NCBI GenBank assembly: GCA_947652115.1
Contig: OX393569.1
Span: forward strand, 18,020,650 to 18,084,649
Direction of reading: 5' to 3'
Source of the DNA: Blastomussa wellsi
Lineage: Eukaryota > Cnidaria > Anthozoa > Scleractinia > Plerogyridae
Length of the DNA: 64,000 nucleotides
The position numbers were made by a program, and so were the translations under genes. Below, piece after piece: positions 1 to 31,635 of this stretch. The first letter of the stretch is position 1, and each line of letters opens with the position of its first letter. A model generated the notes under the pieces. It was not told where the DNA came from, searched no databases, and saw only the letters and a program-made list of their open reading frames with translations.

Positions 1-59
1 GTGATGGTAGGTAGACCTGAGCATTTTGTTAGGGAGCTTATGTAATGACTTTTGTTCAG

Positions 60-19123
<19,064 letters not shown>

Positions 19124-19675
19124 CTTGCCAGCAATTTTTTAATCGCGTATTTCGGCTTTAATGACTACTGACAGATGTGGCGTACTCAATCAGACTTTGA
19201 AGTGGGGTGGGGAATTCCGTGACGCGCATTGCGGCTTAAAAATGGCGGGAATCTCGATACTTTAGGTGACCGTCTCCCCGGATTTCGTGCGTGGTGAAAA
19301 GGCAGGAAATCACCATTACCCAGGCTCTGCTCCTCCACAAAGTAACGCTTATTACTGCTACGAGTCCCAAAATGATGTACAGTACATCTGGTTTTCGGTT
19401 CTAGCTTCCCAGGCCAGGGTAACTTGCATGTATGACCGCCATCTAAAACTTAGCGTTCTGTTTAGACTTAATAACTAATTTGCAAACTGCAGTAGTAGGC
19501 TTTTTCTTACTTGAATCAAATTTAATAGCTCTGCCAAGATAGCATAGCTGTGTTTTTCGTTTTGTATATAGTCTAGAAAATCACTTACCAAACAAGTTTT
19601 TTATAGACGTAAAATTATTGTGAACCATATGATACGAGTTTACATCGTATCTTTGTTTTGTAGTACTCCGAGTAA

Positions 19676-19681
19676 AATAAA
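19676..19681 (+). terminator. PRPF8 poly(A) signal candidate
   Basis: AATAAA about 550 bases after the PRPF8 stop codon, followed by a GT-rich stretch (tgtgtccttctggg) typical of a downstream element. Confidence 0.6.
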
Positions 19682-20183
19682 AATGTCTTCCAATATGTGT
19701 CCTTCTGGGATATTGGTAGTTTTACCACTCGTATTGCTTTGCGCGTTTCGATTTTGTTACTAATCATCTGATTCTTTTGGACGCTTTCATTTTTGTTTGG
19801 AGTCTGCTACATTTTTATCAGCGATCCAGAAATGAAACTTCCCTCTGAGCATTCTCCCATGGTACTTTCTTTGAGAACACTGTTGGGTCAATGTGTTACC
19901 TCTGGTAACTTTTTGTTCGTGTTCTGCATGGGTACTCTCTATGATTTAAAAAGACACTACTGATTTCCTACGAATGAACGTCTATTATTTTATTTCAATA
20001 TGTCAATAAGTTACTTTTTTCTTGTAATACATTGTGTACCAACCGTTCTTGACCTTGCGTGTTTTATGACTCGGGTAGAGTCTTCCAGGGTTCTGAAGCA
20101 GCTGAAGTCTTAAGCGACTTCTTGGTGCAATCGTCTGCTCGATCGCTGTCACTTGGCACCCTGATGCTATATCAAATATTTCT

Positions 20184-20195
20184 TTTATTTTTATT
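20184..20195 (-). terminator. BRAP poly(A) signal candidate (two overlapping motifs)
   Basis: On the minus strand AATAAA occurs at 20184-20189 and again at 20190-20195, about 350 bases after the BRAP stop. This leaves about 500 bases between the convergent PRPF8 and BRAP signals. Confidence 0.5.
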
Positions 20196-20540
20196 TTTCC
20201 GTATCTATAGCACTAAGTATTGAACATTTGCGACGTATCAGTATGACGCAACGAAATAACCCGAGAACATGCCACGTCTACTGAACGCTCAAATGTGCTT
20301 GTACAAATTTTCGGGTCTATAGAGTGAGTGGTTTCTTTCGCGAGAAATTGAGATGTAACGATAGATGCCACCGCTAAGAAAACATCTAACAAAGATTGCT
20401 CTTCATAGCACACGTCCTTCTCGGTTGATAAATGCATCACGATCTCTTCATAACTTTCGCGGCGCTGACTTTCGCTGCGCTGGCGTCACTTACGAGCTGG
20501 TAGCGTGACTTCCGGTTATTTACATATCGGAGGAATCTTC

Positions 20541-23500
20541 CTACTGCTTCTTCCGTCGAGTTTTCTTTGACTGGTGCGTCGTAGAGGATCCCTCGCCCAC
20601 GATAATTTGACCATCTTGCAGTTCCTGTAGAACAAAATAAATGTTAACATAGAAATGGGTCATGCACAGTTGGTCACGTGGGATGTGAGAGGGGTGAAGG
20701 CAGGGAAGCGACCGTAAACTTCCAAGCCCTTCCGGCACTGCAAACAGTTAAAGCTACTCCCAACAGATGGATTCGGCTAATATGTCAACATCCTTGTAAC
20801 GGCCCAGTTCAGATTGTGTGATTATGCAATTGAAGGTTAAAAAGTCATCGCAAATTTATTCTTCCGTTTGGCAAATAGCGCAGTTGTAACTTCTAACATG
20901 TGGCTTTGATAGGCCATTTTCGAGATGCTCTTTTCCTCTGTTTCAAGAAGAGTCTTGGTGCACAACCTTCCATATGGAAATGAGTTTTACTCGCACGTCT
21001 GTTTTTTTAAATCAAACTCATTTCCATTTTGAAACAGAGGTAGAAGGCAAGTCAAAAATGCCATATCGTGTGGCAAAAAGGATGTCATTTTTTGGCATTC
21101 TCTCCAGGACCATCAAGCTTTTCCTCACCTGCCTGGTTTCATCAGGTGCACTCGCTATTGCTTGTTGCGTCTCTAGGTGACGCATGAGGTCTGCGAGTTG
21201 TTCCTGAAGATCTCTCACTTCCTGAAAAACAATGCAAAGTCGAAATCTCAGTCACGTAATTACGATCCTAGAAACACTCGATGCGCATTTCACTACGGAT
21301 TTGAGCAATTGCCCACTGAAAACAATTGGGTTAAGAGTTTATTTTTCGTTGTTTGGGTACAGTACAGAACAGTTCCCTTCGCTCTCCCCAGAAAATAAAC
21401 GAGGTTCTTCATATTACGATCCAAGGAAACTCTGCTCCCAGTTAAAGTTTAGGTGAGCTACGAATTGGAGAATCCTTGCTAAATTAATCTAAAATCTTGC
21501 AAGACTGTGGTTCATGGAACTCTTCATCGCGCAAAAGATTACAGATCTGTGAGGTAGAGTGACAGCAGCTGTGGTACCTGCTTCCTGGCCGCTTCTTCTG
21601 CTTGCAGCTTGATTTCCGTTTGTTCCAACTTCTCTTGCCACAACTTTTGATTTTCCAGCAAACACTTGTTTAGCTGAAATATAAAAGAACAGTCAACGCC
21701 TTCCTCGGCTGAGACGCGATAGGCGTCTGGTGTCCAGTGGTATACAGGTGCACCTGAGAGAAATTGACGAGTCATCAGCTGCATTTTGGCTGCTGAAGTT
21801 AATATACAGGAGGCTTCACAGGTGGAAATCAAAACCATAAAATAACAGGCGGGCATTCTTTAAACAATAAATCTGAGACGATCAAACTCTACTACAAACC
21901 TCCTGCTCCTCTTTAAGATCACTAACGAGTTTGCCAACCTTCGTTACAACCTGGTGAACATGATAAAACGAACTGAGGTTTGAATGAACTTGAATTTAGT
22001 TTATCTAGACTCGTTAATACTTGAAGCTAGAAGCTTATGGGATCGAATTGTTATTTGGAAGTGTTGCGTTTTGTGGAGGGAGAAAAACCGGGGAACGCGG
22101 AGAAAAACCCTCGGAGCAAGTGTTGCCCTAAAAATCGTGCCATTATGCCGAAAATTATGCTCGTGTCAGACCATTATGCCCTTGTGATGCCGGCAGAAAT
22201 TTCGCATTGGAATCCACGGCACCACCCAGACGAGTCCCCAAAGATGAAAACGTAACATCTCCCTCGGGTGTTGTGATTTCTGATGGACCTGGCATAATGC
22301 TGTGACCAGGCCTCTAAACCAGTAACAAAGCCTTGCAAAGGGCTGAATAATCAGACAGGAAGCAAATTCGATATTTTTTCTCACATTTTCACTGAAAATA
22401 GGGAAAATATTAGTTTTGTAGCATTATGCCAAAATTATGCTATAAACTTGGCCATTATGCAGGCATTATGCTCGATGCTCTGACTACGCCATTTTGCCCA
22501 AAATTATGCCGGCATAATGTATCTAACCCTACACATGGGCGATAAATATGACGCGGCAACCTCGTCCCCAGGGCCATCTGCGGTTTCAAAATGGCGTCAT
22601 TTTGAAACCCCAGATGGCCCTGGGGACGAGGTTGATGACGCGGGGTCCGGGATTCGAACCCAGGCCACATCAGCGGGAGCTGAGGACCCACTGCGCATCA
22701 AGCAATTGTGCATGCTTTTGTTATCTCGTGTCAGTAAAGCAGATTTGCGAGATTTTTTCCTCGAGATTACTATTTTCGAGTAACAGTGACGAGTTCGGCT
22801 GGTCATACCTGTGTGTATTTCTTGTCCAGATTTTTCTTTTCTTTTTCGGCTTCAGAGAGTTTCAATTCCAGCTTTTTGCATTCCTCCAGTGTTTTCTTCG
22901 TTCGTTCTTCCATGGAACTTAGCTGAAATGTTCAAAACGGAAACTTATATCTCCTTTTCACCAAGTACAACCAAATACAAATGGTGCCAAATACGACACT
23001 AAACCAAACTGAGAGGTTTCAGTTCTTATTTAACACAAACAGCACGAGAAACTATGCAATTACTTGTTAAACTAGCTACACCGTGGCTTGTGCGGCTTGA
23101 AAATTTAGCCTATGTTTTTAGAATTCGTCATTTGCAACCTGTCACAATCTTCTCCATCCTTAACCCTTTGGTATTTTTCTTCCTTAGTAAACTATTAGGT
23201 TTAAGATACAAGGGTAATTTGATTCTTCATAAAAATTGTGTAATATCGTGACATAAATTGTCATGCGTGTAAGCTAAAGGTTCCAAAAAGAAGTTTCCTT
23301 TCTCAGTAGAACTGAGATACGACCAAGAGCACAATGTTTCGCCGACCTTTACTGATTTTGTCGAGTCAGAAACGACCACTTCAAGATTTTCGTTTAGATT
23401 GCAGTTCGTTCCATTCGTTCCCATTTACTTAATTTAGCATTTGAAGGCTTAATATTTGATCTTGCAATAGCCAGCTTGCCAGGTTTATTCCTTTTGTCAG

Positions 23501-26500
23501 AGTTGTACGATATACGTTTTACCTGCGCTGCGGCATCTTTTTCAATTTGTGTAATTTTGTCTTGGAAATAAAGTCTTTGGTTCTCCAGTTGACTTGTTAG
23601 TAGGTATGTGTACTAGAAAAGGAAAGATCGGTTTAATAAGAAAAGGTGAAAAAATAATAGGACTGGAGACAATTTTAAGACCCGCAAACAATAAACAGTG
23701 CTACCTCTAGCGTAACAGAATCCATTTTTTCTTCATCCATAATCTGCAACAATGATATAGAAAAATGTATTTGAAGTTAACAAAACAGCCCACAAGTAAC
23801 AGAAGAATGCAAATCACAAGAAAGAACAACAAGTTCAATGTGAATTTTTGTGAAAGAATAGTCCGCGCGTCAACCTCATTCAACTCACCTGTTGTTCTGA
23901 GCCATACTCCACAAGTTTCCCGTCTGTCTTATTCTGAATCAGCCGATGTACAAAGTTATCTGGCAGAGAATGGAATTAAACAGTGGATGAAGTATCGACT
24001 GTAGGCGAACGCAACGCCAACGCAGGTGTGGAAAGTATCAGAAATTGAGTGCATCATACCTCCAGTATAGTCCCAAACTCGCTGTGTTCCCAGCTCTAAA
24101 GAATAAGTGTGTTGCGTTTCCTGGAAATGCCTTTAAATGAAGACAATAAGAGGAAACTTTCAGAAATTATCATGTTGTTGAATCACTTTAGATAACTTGC
24201 ACGATTTGTTCCCTTGTGATTATCCGTGGTCAGTCTGTTAGACCTCGAATTCAGACACGCCCCAATCATATTTTTGCCCTGAGAAGCCTTTCTTAAAAAG
24301 TTCGTATGACTAGTAACAGTTCATAACTCCCTAGAAACACCCTCGGAGCAAGGTTGAGCACTTGGTACAGCGATCAATCAAAGCAAAGTTCTCGCCTTGG
24401 AAGTAAAACGTTTCTTTGCGGAAGTTTCGAAAGCAAGGAATAGGGTGGCTCTTATTTGTTTATACTTACGTCACATAAGACAAACAATGAAGCATAATGC
24501 ATTTGCTAATGATGTAACAACCCTCAAACTAAATTATTTCCAGCTTACCTTTTAGCATGAGACCTGAGATATCTTCCACATCCTATGTGACCACAAATGA
24601 GACAAATCCACAGGCTCTGAACACCACAAAAAATAATAATAATCAGTCGCAACGTCAGATATAGCGTTAAACTGTTTGGTCAAAAAGGACTCAAAAACGG
24701 TAGCAATTCTGACGTTGTTTCGCTTGCACTAAATTTTTAACTGGACAAAAAACAAAAACTCTTCTTTTTGCCAGATCGCCTAAGTAAAGCACGAAGAATT
24801 TACGAAGTTTTTTTTAACCAATTAGAAGATTGCACGATAATTCGGGAGCGTACGATTGCGGACTCGTCACTTGCTCGTCATAATGACGAACCTTCGTGTA
24901 GGGAGAAAAGTTGCAAAAGAAGAATTCCCTCCGAAAGTGACAAAGCTAAACTCTAGATGACAGTTCACGTACCTCATTGGAATCGCATTCGAAACACTTG
25001 TTCCCGTCCACGGGTTGTGGGGTTTGGCAATATCTACACACTGGACAGCTAGAGTTTAATGAATAACAAAATAGATAATATCGTTATACACCATCCATTC
25101 GACCGTCTGACTATCCAGCTGAACGACCCACGATCGGACCGCCCAGCCGACCGTGTGACCGACCAATTCACCATCCGATCGATCGATCAATTGACTGACT
25201 GACTGACTGACTGACTGATCGATCGATCAGTCGATTGGTCAATCGATTCGCTGCAATACCACATGGTAAAAGTAGCTGGTTCAGTGTTTGAAACTTACGT
25301 TGTATCTGACCACTTTGACAAACAGCTTCCATGAAACGAGTGATTGCAGAGAATGGTTAAAACGCCTTCAACTGACTCATCCTGAAAAGTTAAACAGAGG
25401 AGATAAATCTTTGAAATTTTGATGACTCAACTAAAGTACGTGAACGGTAAACCTCAAGAACACTTTCCCAAGTGCTGCCGTGTGATAACCCGGGAACAAA
25501 AACGAATCTAGAAATGAAAGCCTTGCATTTCTAGATTCAAATCCAAAAACATTCTAAACACTGTTAGGCGACTGTATAAACGCTACTTTATAGACTCTTA
25601 ACAATTAATGTAGTTGTTCCTTATGTAGTATAAACGCTCAGTACCACTGATTTATGTTACAGTTTCGTAAAGAATCTGGAATTTTTAATTATTTATTTCC
25701 ACACTTTTTCTAGCCATAGGGCTAGCATTTTGATGCAAATAGGTTTTCTTTTTCAATATTATTTACCGATGGAGATACATGTTGAAAATTGAAAAGAGAA
25801 AGTTTCAAGACAATTTTATTTTGACATAAGAAGAGCGAACGCCGCATTTCGTTTTCGTGTATATCCTTCCGCGCTCAAATTGTACTTTGAATTTATCGAA
25901 ACCTGCTATGTGTGAAGTGAAAACACAATATATCCGCATAATGCAAATAAATTCAACCTACTTAAATTAAGCTATATTAAAGAAAGCGGCTTATACCTCA
26001 CTCAGAAGCGGACACCTTTAATTGACTCAAGCGCTTTGTCCACGAAAAATAATTTACTTGCATTTTATAACAGCAAAAAATATCAAAAACTAACTACAGC
26101 AGGCCAAAGACTGATGTATACAGATCAACAACGTTTAATAATAAAAGCATGAAATTTCGTGAATTTCCTTGCAGAAAACACGACACGCCGGAATTAAATA
26201 TGTCTACCGTACCGTCTGAAGTTTCTGTTATCAATATCTTACGGCTTTGTTGTCTGACTGAAGCTTCAAAGCTGATATAGTATATATAGTTAAATTTAAC
26301 CAATATTAACGACTTCCAAAGACACATTCAATAAAAGATTGTTTGTAAGGGTTGTTTCTTGAATCGTCGATGGACAAGCGAAATTCAAAATATTTTCGCG
26401 AGTACATTTTTATTTTTTGTCGCATTTTCGCAAACTCGCTGATCCGAACGCCTAAAAAACGCTAACAATATTCTCAAACATCAAACTGAAACTGCATTTA

Positions 26501-29500
26501 ATACAATTATCAGTTATCCCCATAATAATTGATTTACCTTCGACCCTACCACGTTAAATGTCAGCTTAGTGCATCAAGTAGACAAAAAATAATCGAAAAG
26601 TTTCCATAAAACCCTTACCATACGCTCCAAACACACAGGGCACTTTGGAAGTTCAGTTAGCCCAGTACAAGGAAGACTTCCTCCCTTCAGACAGAAAGAA
26701 ATAACAATATCGCAGTTTTAATGATTAATAACCTCTTGAAACGTCTGATAACTTCCTACGAAATCAAGCAAAATATGCGTATTGTTTTACCGAAAGCAAG
26801 CAACATAGACGTCAGATGTTTTCCTTAGTTCCTTCCTTCGCAAACAAAAATTATCGCAATGACTAAATTATGCAAATCTAACCAAAAATCTCTTTTGCAA
26901 TTCGTTACATGTTAAGTGCCAAACTCATTGTTTTGTAACGCTTTTTTTTCTTTCAGCCAAAAAGGAAATCTGTAAATGATACTTTTTTTCTTGAGGGCGT
27001 CTAATTTCGATATGAATTCTATCCCTTTGGCGTCGTAATTTAAAAAAAAGACATTCAAATTTATTAAAACGCAGCTCCATCGCTTTCATGTGAGCGGCTA
27101 AAAATGGAAACTTTCAGTTTCAAGAGCGCAAAAGCAAGTGCATTTGCCAATCGTTTCCTTGGTTCCCTTTACACTGTTGTCCGACCCCCCCCTCATTTTA
27201 GGAGTTTTCAGCTCGAACAAAAATGGAACCTGTGTGTATGTGCGGGAGATGGTCATTGGAAGGTATAATTATGTATACAAAAAAAACATCTATAAAAGGT
27301 ACCAGAGTCCATTTCATAGAGTGAAGCTTTAACTCGTTAGAGGGACCCCAAAAAATTAATTTACGAACAGAAGACTCTTGATCGTATTTAGCTCACAACT
27401 GCCCAAAAATGTCACAAGCGTCAAAACAAGCGCTTTTTCCAAAACTCTCTGGGCGCCAATGGGTTAGAGGTATTGCTAAAGGTACTCAACGATGTCGCTA
27501 AAATATACAATTAGAAAATACAGACCATTATTAATCATTATCTAAATATTACAACTAATAATGACTTTTGCAACTTCATCTAGGCTATTACCTCTGATAA
27601 TTTCTTGGTTTCCACCTTAGCAACATAGACTAGATGGCAAACCTACGACAAAAAGACTATTTTTAAGTTCATTTGTTGTCATTAAAAATTTAAAAACTCA
27701 AACAGCACGTTCAGCCGTAATGTTGATACGTTCCAAAACTTGCAACAAAGCAATAAAAATAAGGCTGCTAAGAACATTGTGCACTGTAAACAAATTGATT
27801 AACTGACCGACCGACTGACAGGCAGACTCACTGACTCATTAACTCGTTGACTCACTGACTTACAGACAGACAGACAGACAAACAGACAGATGACTGACTG
27901 GCTGGTCGGTTGTTTGATTAATTACCTCCTCTTCTAAGAGATTGTATGGTTGACCATTAAATGTATTGTAGAATTCATCTGCAAGTTCCTACAAGGGAAA
28001 AAGGAACAATCCAGCTATATTACTGGGTAGGAATGTCACACATTACTCACTGACAGTGTGTATGGGAACAAGAGTCCAATGCCTTTCTGCAGAAAATCAA
28101 AGCTATTTCTAAACTGATGCCCCATTTAATGCTTGATCTTTCAAATCAATTCAAATGAGACAGTTTTCAACTTTCAGATGCAGTTAAACGCCAATTTAAT
28201 AAAGTTAAAACCAAAGAGCAGCAGCAGTCAACGGTGAGTGGATGGTAGTGAGTGGATAGTGGTGAGCGGATAGCAGGCAGCAGATAGTGGTCAGCGGTCA
28301 GCAGTCTCCGCATGGTTCATTCAGTCACACGGCAGCGTCTTGTGCTGAGTGTTTCAGCTGTCTTCTTCCCTCCCCTCCCTTCCTTATTTTCACTGCTTGG
28401 CAGTGTGACGGGTGCCTGAATGCCTGGCGTGGGGGCTCATGGTTGGGTTGTGGGGATTTGCCAGCCATGGTAGCAGTACTCGGTCTAGGGGCTGGCGGCC
28501 AATAGTGGAAGCCCCTGGATGCCCCAGGCACCCAACCTCCATTTAGCGATGCAGTTTTTAATGCAATGTTAGAGTCATTTTGATCTGCCACTCTGCCCTG
28601 ATCATTAAGTACTAGTTAGTGGTGCAATTTTAAGAAAAACCAACTTACTTGATTCCTAAATGTAAAAAGAACCATGTACTGATTGGGCGTGGTATCTCTG
28701 ATTATCTTGACACATTCAATAAATTCTCTGAAAAGAAGCTTGAATTTTAATCATGTGAAAAAGTTCAAAAAGTACCACCCCTTACTCTTGTTTACATGAT
28801 ACATACATACATACAAACTTTATTGAAGCTCCCTAATTGGGTTCTTCAGCCACAATATAAACCAAAAAAATACAAATTCAAATTAAAAAAAACAATTCAA
28901 ATTGAGTACTACAATAGCAATAAATACATTAAAAGGGTTCATACTAATTTCATTACTTTCCATGACTTGTTCAAGTTTTCCATGACCTAGATTTGAACAT
29001 TTTCTAGGAAATCATCTTTCATTTTGGGTACGTTTTGACGATTTTCTTCACAAAAAATCCTAATTGATTTTGTACTTTTTTAATAAACATGATTTTCCAT
29101 TACTTTCCATGACCCACACTAAAATTCCATTACTTTCCAGGCCTGGAAAATGAAATTCTAAAATTCCATGACTTTCAAGGTTTTCCATAACCTGTAGGAA
29201 CCCTGATTAAATATAGAAATTCTATTTCCCATATGCATGTGCCCTGTCAGCAAAATCACATTAACTCACTTGGATGGGGCAACAAATTCCATGAGCTCGA
29301 TACACGTCATCTTGGCAGGTACAGCTAACATACAGATCATCTCACTCCGTTTAACTCCTTCACTTAATGACGTCATCTCACTGGTGTCGATCAATAAAGT
29401 ACACAATAGACTAATTTAGCTAACCTGTTTACATGCGTTTGCTACCCAATTCAGATCATGTGATGATTCATTTGGGAGTTTACAATGAATAAGTTGTATG

Positions 29501-31635
29501 TGACCAATTGCATAATTGTAACTTCCCAAAATAACGAATTATCACATGATCTGAATTGGGTAGCAGCACATCAAGGATGCAAACACGAATTGGTCTATTC
29601 AGGCAAGGGAGAGTGCAAACTGCTTCATTTGAACCAGTCAACTATGTCGCTAATCGTAAACATACTTATCCCAAACTATGAAATTTGTTATGGATATAGA
29701 GTGGGCAGGAGGGTGAGGAGTCAACAAAGTTTTATATCTGGGAAGGCTCTGACTCAAGGTGCCAAACCCTCTTGTGTAGCTTGCATGAAAAGTTCGCCTT
29801 TCACATACCTACTAACAGTTGAGATAAGCTGCATCACTTGTGGGTGTGTCTTATTGATACATTTAAAAATGTGGTTTTATATTTCCTAAATAATGGCTAT
29901 ATTTCGCGACAACTCCTGAAATCTCCTCTCTTTTACCTACCTCCAACTCGAAAAAGGTACCCTCTGGGAAGAGCTGTTAAATAAATGTAAGGAGTGCTGC
30001 TCCCCTCCCCAACCCCCCCCCCCCCCACCACCACAACCACCAACGGCACAGGCACAGATCCAGGCATGTATATATCAGGCACTTGGCAACTATACTCACT
30101 TGTTTTTGTAAATATGTATAATTCCCTTGATGATCTCAACCATGGGATTCCCACAAAAGAATGCTATCTTTCCTTGCTCACCACCTTTATCCTCTTTCTC
30201 CTCTTCATGAACTCCATCTTTGCCTTTAAAGTATTAATGGCAGGTCAGTAATTAAGTTTCATTTCATTTCTTGCTACAAAGTAATATCAATAACTTGTGT
30301 TTTTCCTGTATGCAATGGCTATACATTTGGTTAGAGGATTTTGTTTGAGAAAGGAGGGAGAGGGAATGGATATTTCCTGGAACCGCACAATGAGTCTTAC
30401 CAGCATTTCTTTTAAGTGTTTCAAGCTGAATATCATGAAGATATCTTCCACCCCTGTGAACTTTCATCTTTTCTTCAGAGATCTCACTGGGTAATGGATC
30501 CTTCTCCTCCCCACCTGTACTATGTCCCTCATTGGATGCAGACATATCTTGACTTGTCACAAACCCTGGGGCTGAAAAATGTCAAACAAGGCGATATCAT
30601 CCTTTAAAGGTAAGTCTGTAGTCCGGCCAAGTGACCCATCAGGCCGGAGCTTATCCCGGTTTCTGTAGCATGAAGCGACAGAGAGTATTTCTACTCCCCC
30701 CTGGATGGGATGCTAGTCCATCGCAGGGTTACCCCCCAGCAGTAAATTCGCCGGTACCCATTTATACACCTGGGTGAAGAGAGGCACTGTGAGAGTAAAG
30801 TGTCTTGCCCAAGAACACAACGCAGTGGCCCGGCCAGGACTCGAACCCGGACCGTCCGATCCAGAGTCCAGTGCACTAACCATTAGGCCACTGCGCCTCC
30901 CACTAATATATATATCATCCTTTAGTTTAGGCTCAATTGAGTTGGGTCTTTGTTCCTCCCCAAGAAGAGATGAGAGAAGCATGGGTTCACTTTCCCAAAC
31001 AGTGACTTAGTCAAGCCTACTAGTACCTTTAGGTTTGCAAAAATACAATGAGAATGTTCCTTCATCAAAGGTGACTGGTGCCCTTAATGCCTAAACGATC
31101 AGAATCTTGCTTTGTGGAGATAGCATAATATTCCATTTTTATCTCTTAGAGGTGCCACATCTAGTTCCAGCAAAGGGGGAAGGGGGGGGGGGGGGGGGTG
31201 GGGGGGGGGGCAGGTGTCTTATGAAGTGTCATGTGATGCACCCGTCACTTTTCTCTCTAGAGTTTAGAGTTTTCTTTTTCTAATTGACTTTGCATGTGCT
31301 TATCTTGGGACTCCGCATGGCTGATCTAAAACTGTAACAGCTACTATACTACTATTATATTCGTGTGGGTGCTGGGTAATCATATTGGAAAATGTAACAG
31401 TTTAAATAATTCAATTTGTAAAAGGAATACACAATTTGCAATGAAGAATAAATAATCTATGGCCTCGACTTTGCGATTAACGAGCAGACACATGAGATCA
31501 GATAAATTCAAAAACTGAGTATCAAAACATCTGTAAAAACATGATAAGATTGTACTAACCACAGTAATCTAGGTCTTTGGGCAAAGGAAGATCGTTGGCA
31601 ACCTCAAATCGGAGAACGACAAGGGAAATGGACAT
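20541..31635 (-). CDS. BRAP: BRAP, BRCA1-associated protein (RING-H2/UBP zinc-finger E3 ubiquitin ligase)
   Basis: Cytoplasmic E3 ligase; in vertebrates (IMP/BRAP2) it is a Ras effector that restrains KSR-MAPK signalling and retains NLS proteins. Twenty exons, 5' to 3': 31560-31635, 30401-30571, 30100-30223, 29270-29380, 28649-28727, 27926-27988, 27592-27642, 26619-26684, 25299-25381, 24973-25048, 24549-24616, 24060-24130, 23889-23959, 23705-23743, 23523-23612, 22809-22922, 21900-21950, 21578-21673, 21129-21221, 20541-20624. They total 1677 nt, 558 aa (human 592). The start reads [11 protein letters not shown] like the vertebrate N-terminus. BRAP2 RRM-like domain is at about 110-225, a C3H2C3 RING at about 240-279 (CPVC...CNHSFHGSC...CPVC), a UBP zinc finger at about 276-350, and a coiled coil at about 385-530. 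The C-terminus is basic (KKTRRKKQ). All zinc ligands are present. Residues about 26-110 are poorly conserved and are the least certain part. Confidence 0.95.
22141..22519. mobile_element. ATTATGC-rich element with short inverted ends
   Basis: Begins cattatgccg and ends cggcataatg, with 'attatgc' repeated many times near both ends, in BRAP intron 16. Likely a non-autonomous element; no duplication identified. Confidence 0.5.
22557..22634. mobile_element. 78-bp palindromic mini-MITE with 9-bp duplication
   Basis: Starts caacctcgtccccagggcca and ends with its complement. About 35-bp arms surround a short centre. Flanked by ATGACGCGG at 22548-22556 and 22635-22643. Confidence 0.85.
25096..25245. 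repeat. GACT/GATC-type simple repeat
   Basis: Degenerate (GACY)n and (GATC)n tracts in BRAP intron 9, including a clean block of 'gactgactgactgactgact' near 25192-25216. Confidence 0.85.
27800..27925. repeat. GACT/GACA-type simple repeat
   Basis: Degenerate tetranucleotide repeat (ctgaccgaccgactgacag, gacagacagacagacaaacag) ending against BRAP exon 6. Confidence 0.85.
28225..28600. repeat. Minisatellite and GC-rich patch in BRAP intron 5
   Basis: 28225-28305 has reiterated 'gtgagtggatagtggt/cagcggtcagcag' units. It is followed by about 250 bases much richer in GC than the flanks, with an 88-codon minus-strand open frame but no recognisable domain. Possibly a piece of a mobile element. Confidence 0.5.
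28920..29215. repeat. 'ttccatgact' dispersed repeat
   Basis: Reiterates 'ttccatgac', 'ttactttccatgac' and 'ggttttccataacc' in both halves. A related complementary text ('aaagtccttgaaa') occurs at 8380-8620 in PRPF8 intron 14. Confidence 0.6.
29441..29564. mobile_element. 124-bp foldback MITE in BRAP intron 3
   Basis: Left 'gctacccaattcagatcatg' and right 'catgatctgaattgggtagc' are perfect complements; pairing continues inward through 'ttgggag...cttccca'. Confidence 0.85.
30608..30901 (-). mobile_element. Reference full-length tRNA-derived SINE
   Basis: Minus-strand copy in BRAP intron 1, about 290 bp and uninterrupted. The head carries a Pol III A box (TGGCCTAATGG) and B box (GGTTCGAGTCC). 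The body includes 'gggcaagacactttactctc', 'gtataaatgggtaccggcg', 'agcatcccatccagg' and 'gaaaccgggataagctccgg'. The tail ends in 'acttacctttaaagg'. It is the best copy in the window for building a consensus. Confidence 0.9.
31171..31211. repeat. Long G run
   Basis: About 40 bases of almost pure G broken by single A or T bases in BRAP intron 1. On the plus strand it could form a G-quadruplex. Other G or C runs of 10-19 bases lie near 15139, 30017, 39706, 42893, 48042, 53951, 55311 and 61567. Confidence 0.8.

Larger units (their letters stand above)
19124..20540. other. Convergent intergenic region, PRPF8 and BRAP 3' ends
   Basis: Holds the two 3' UTRs and opposing poly(A) signals (19676-19681 plus, 20184-20195 minus). 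No repeat of the window's main families and no further gene seen. Confidence 0.6.

Noticed and set aside
25096..25245. Regular short repeats that might suggest a CRISPR-like array
   Set aside because: Degenerate tetranucleotide repeats without unique spacers, in an intron of an animal gene.
28325..28591. 88-codon minus-strand frame in a GC-rich patch
   Set aside because: Lies inside BRAP intron 5, has no known domain and is next to a minisatellite; composition alone explains the open frame.
30830..30900. Possible tRNA gene on the minus strand
   Set aside because: A and B boxes are present, but the segment is the head of a dispersed SINE, is followed by the family body and does not fold as a full cloverleaf by eye.
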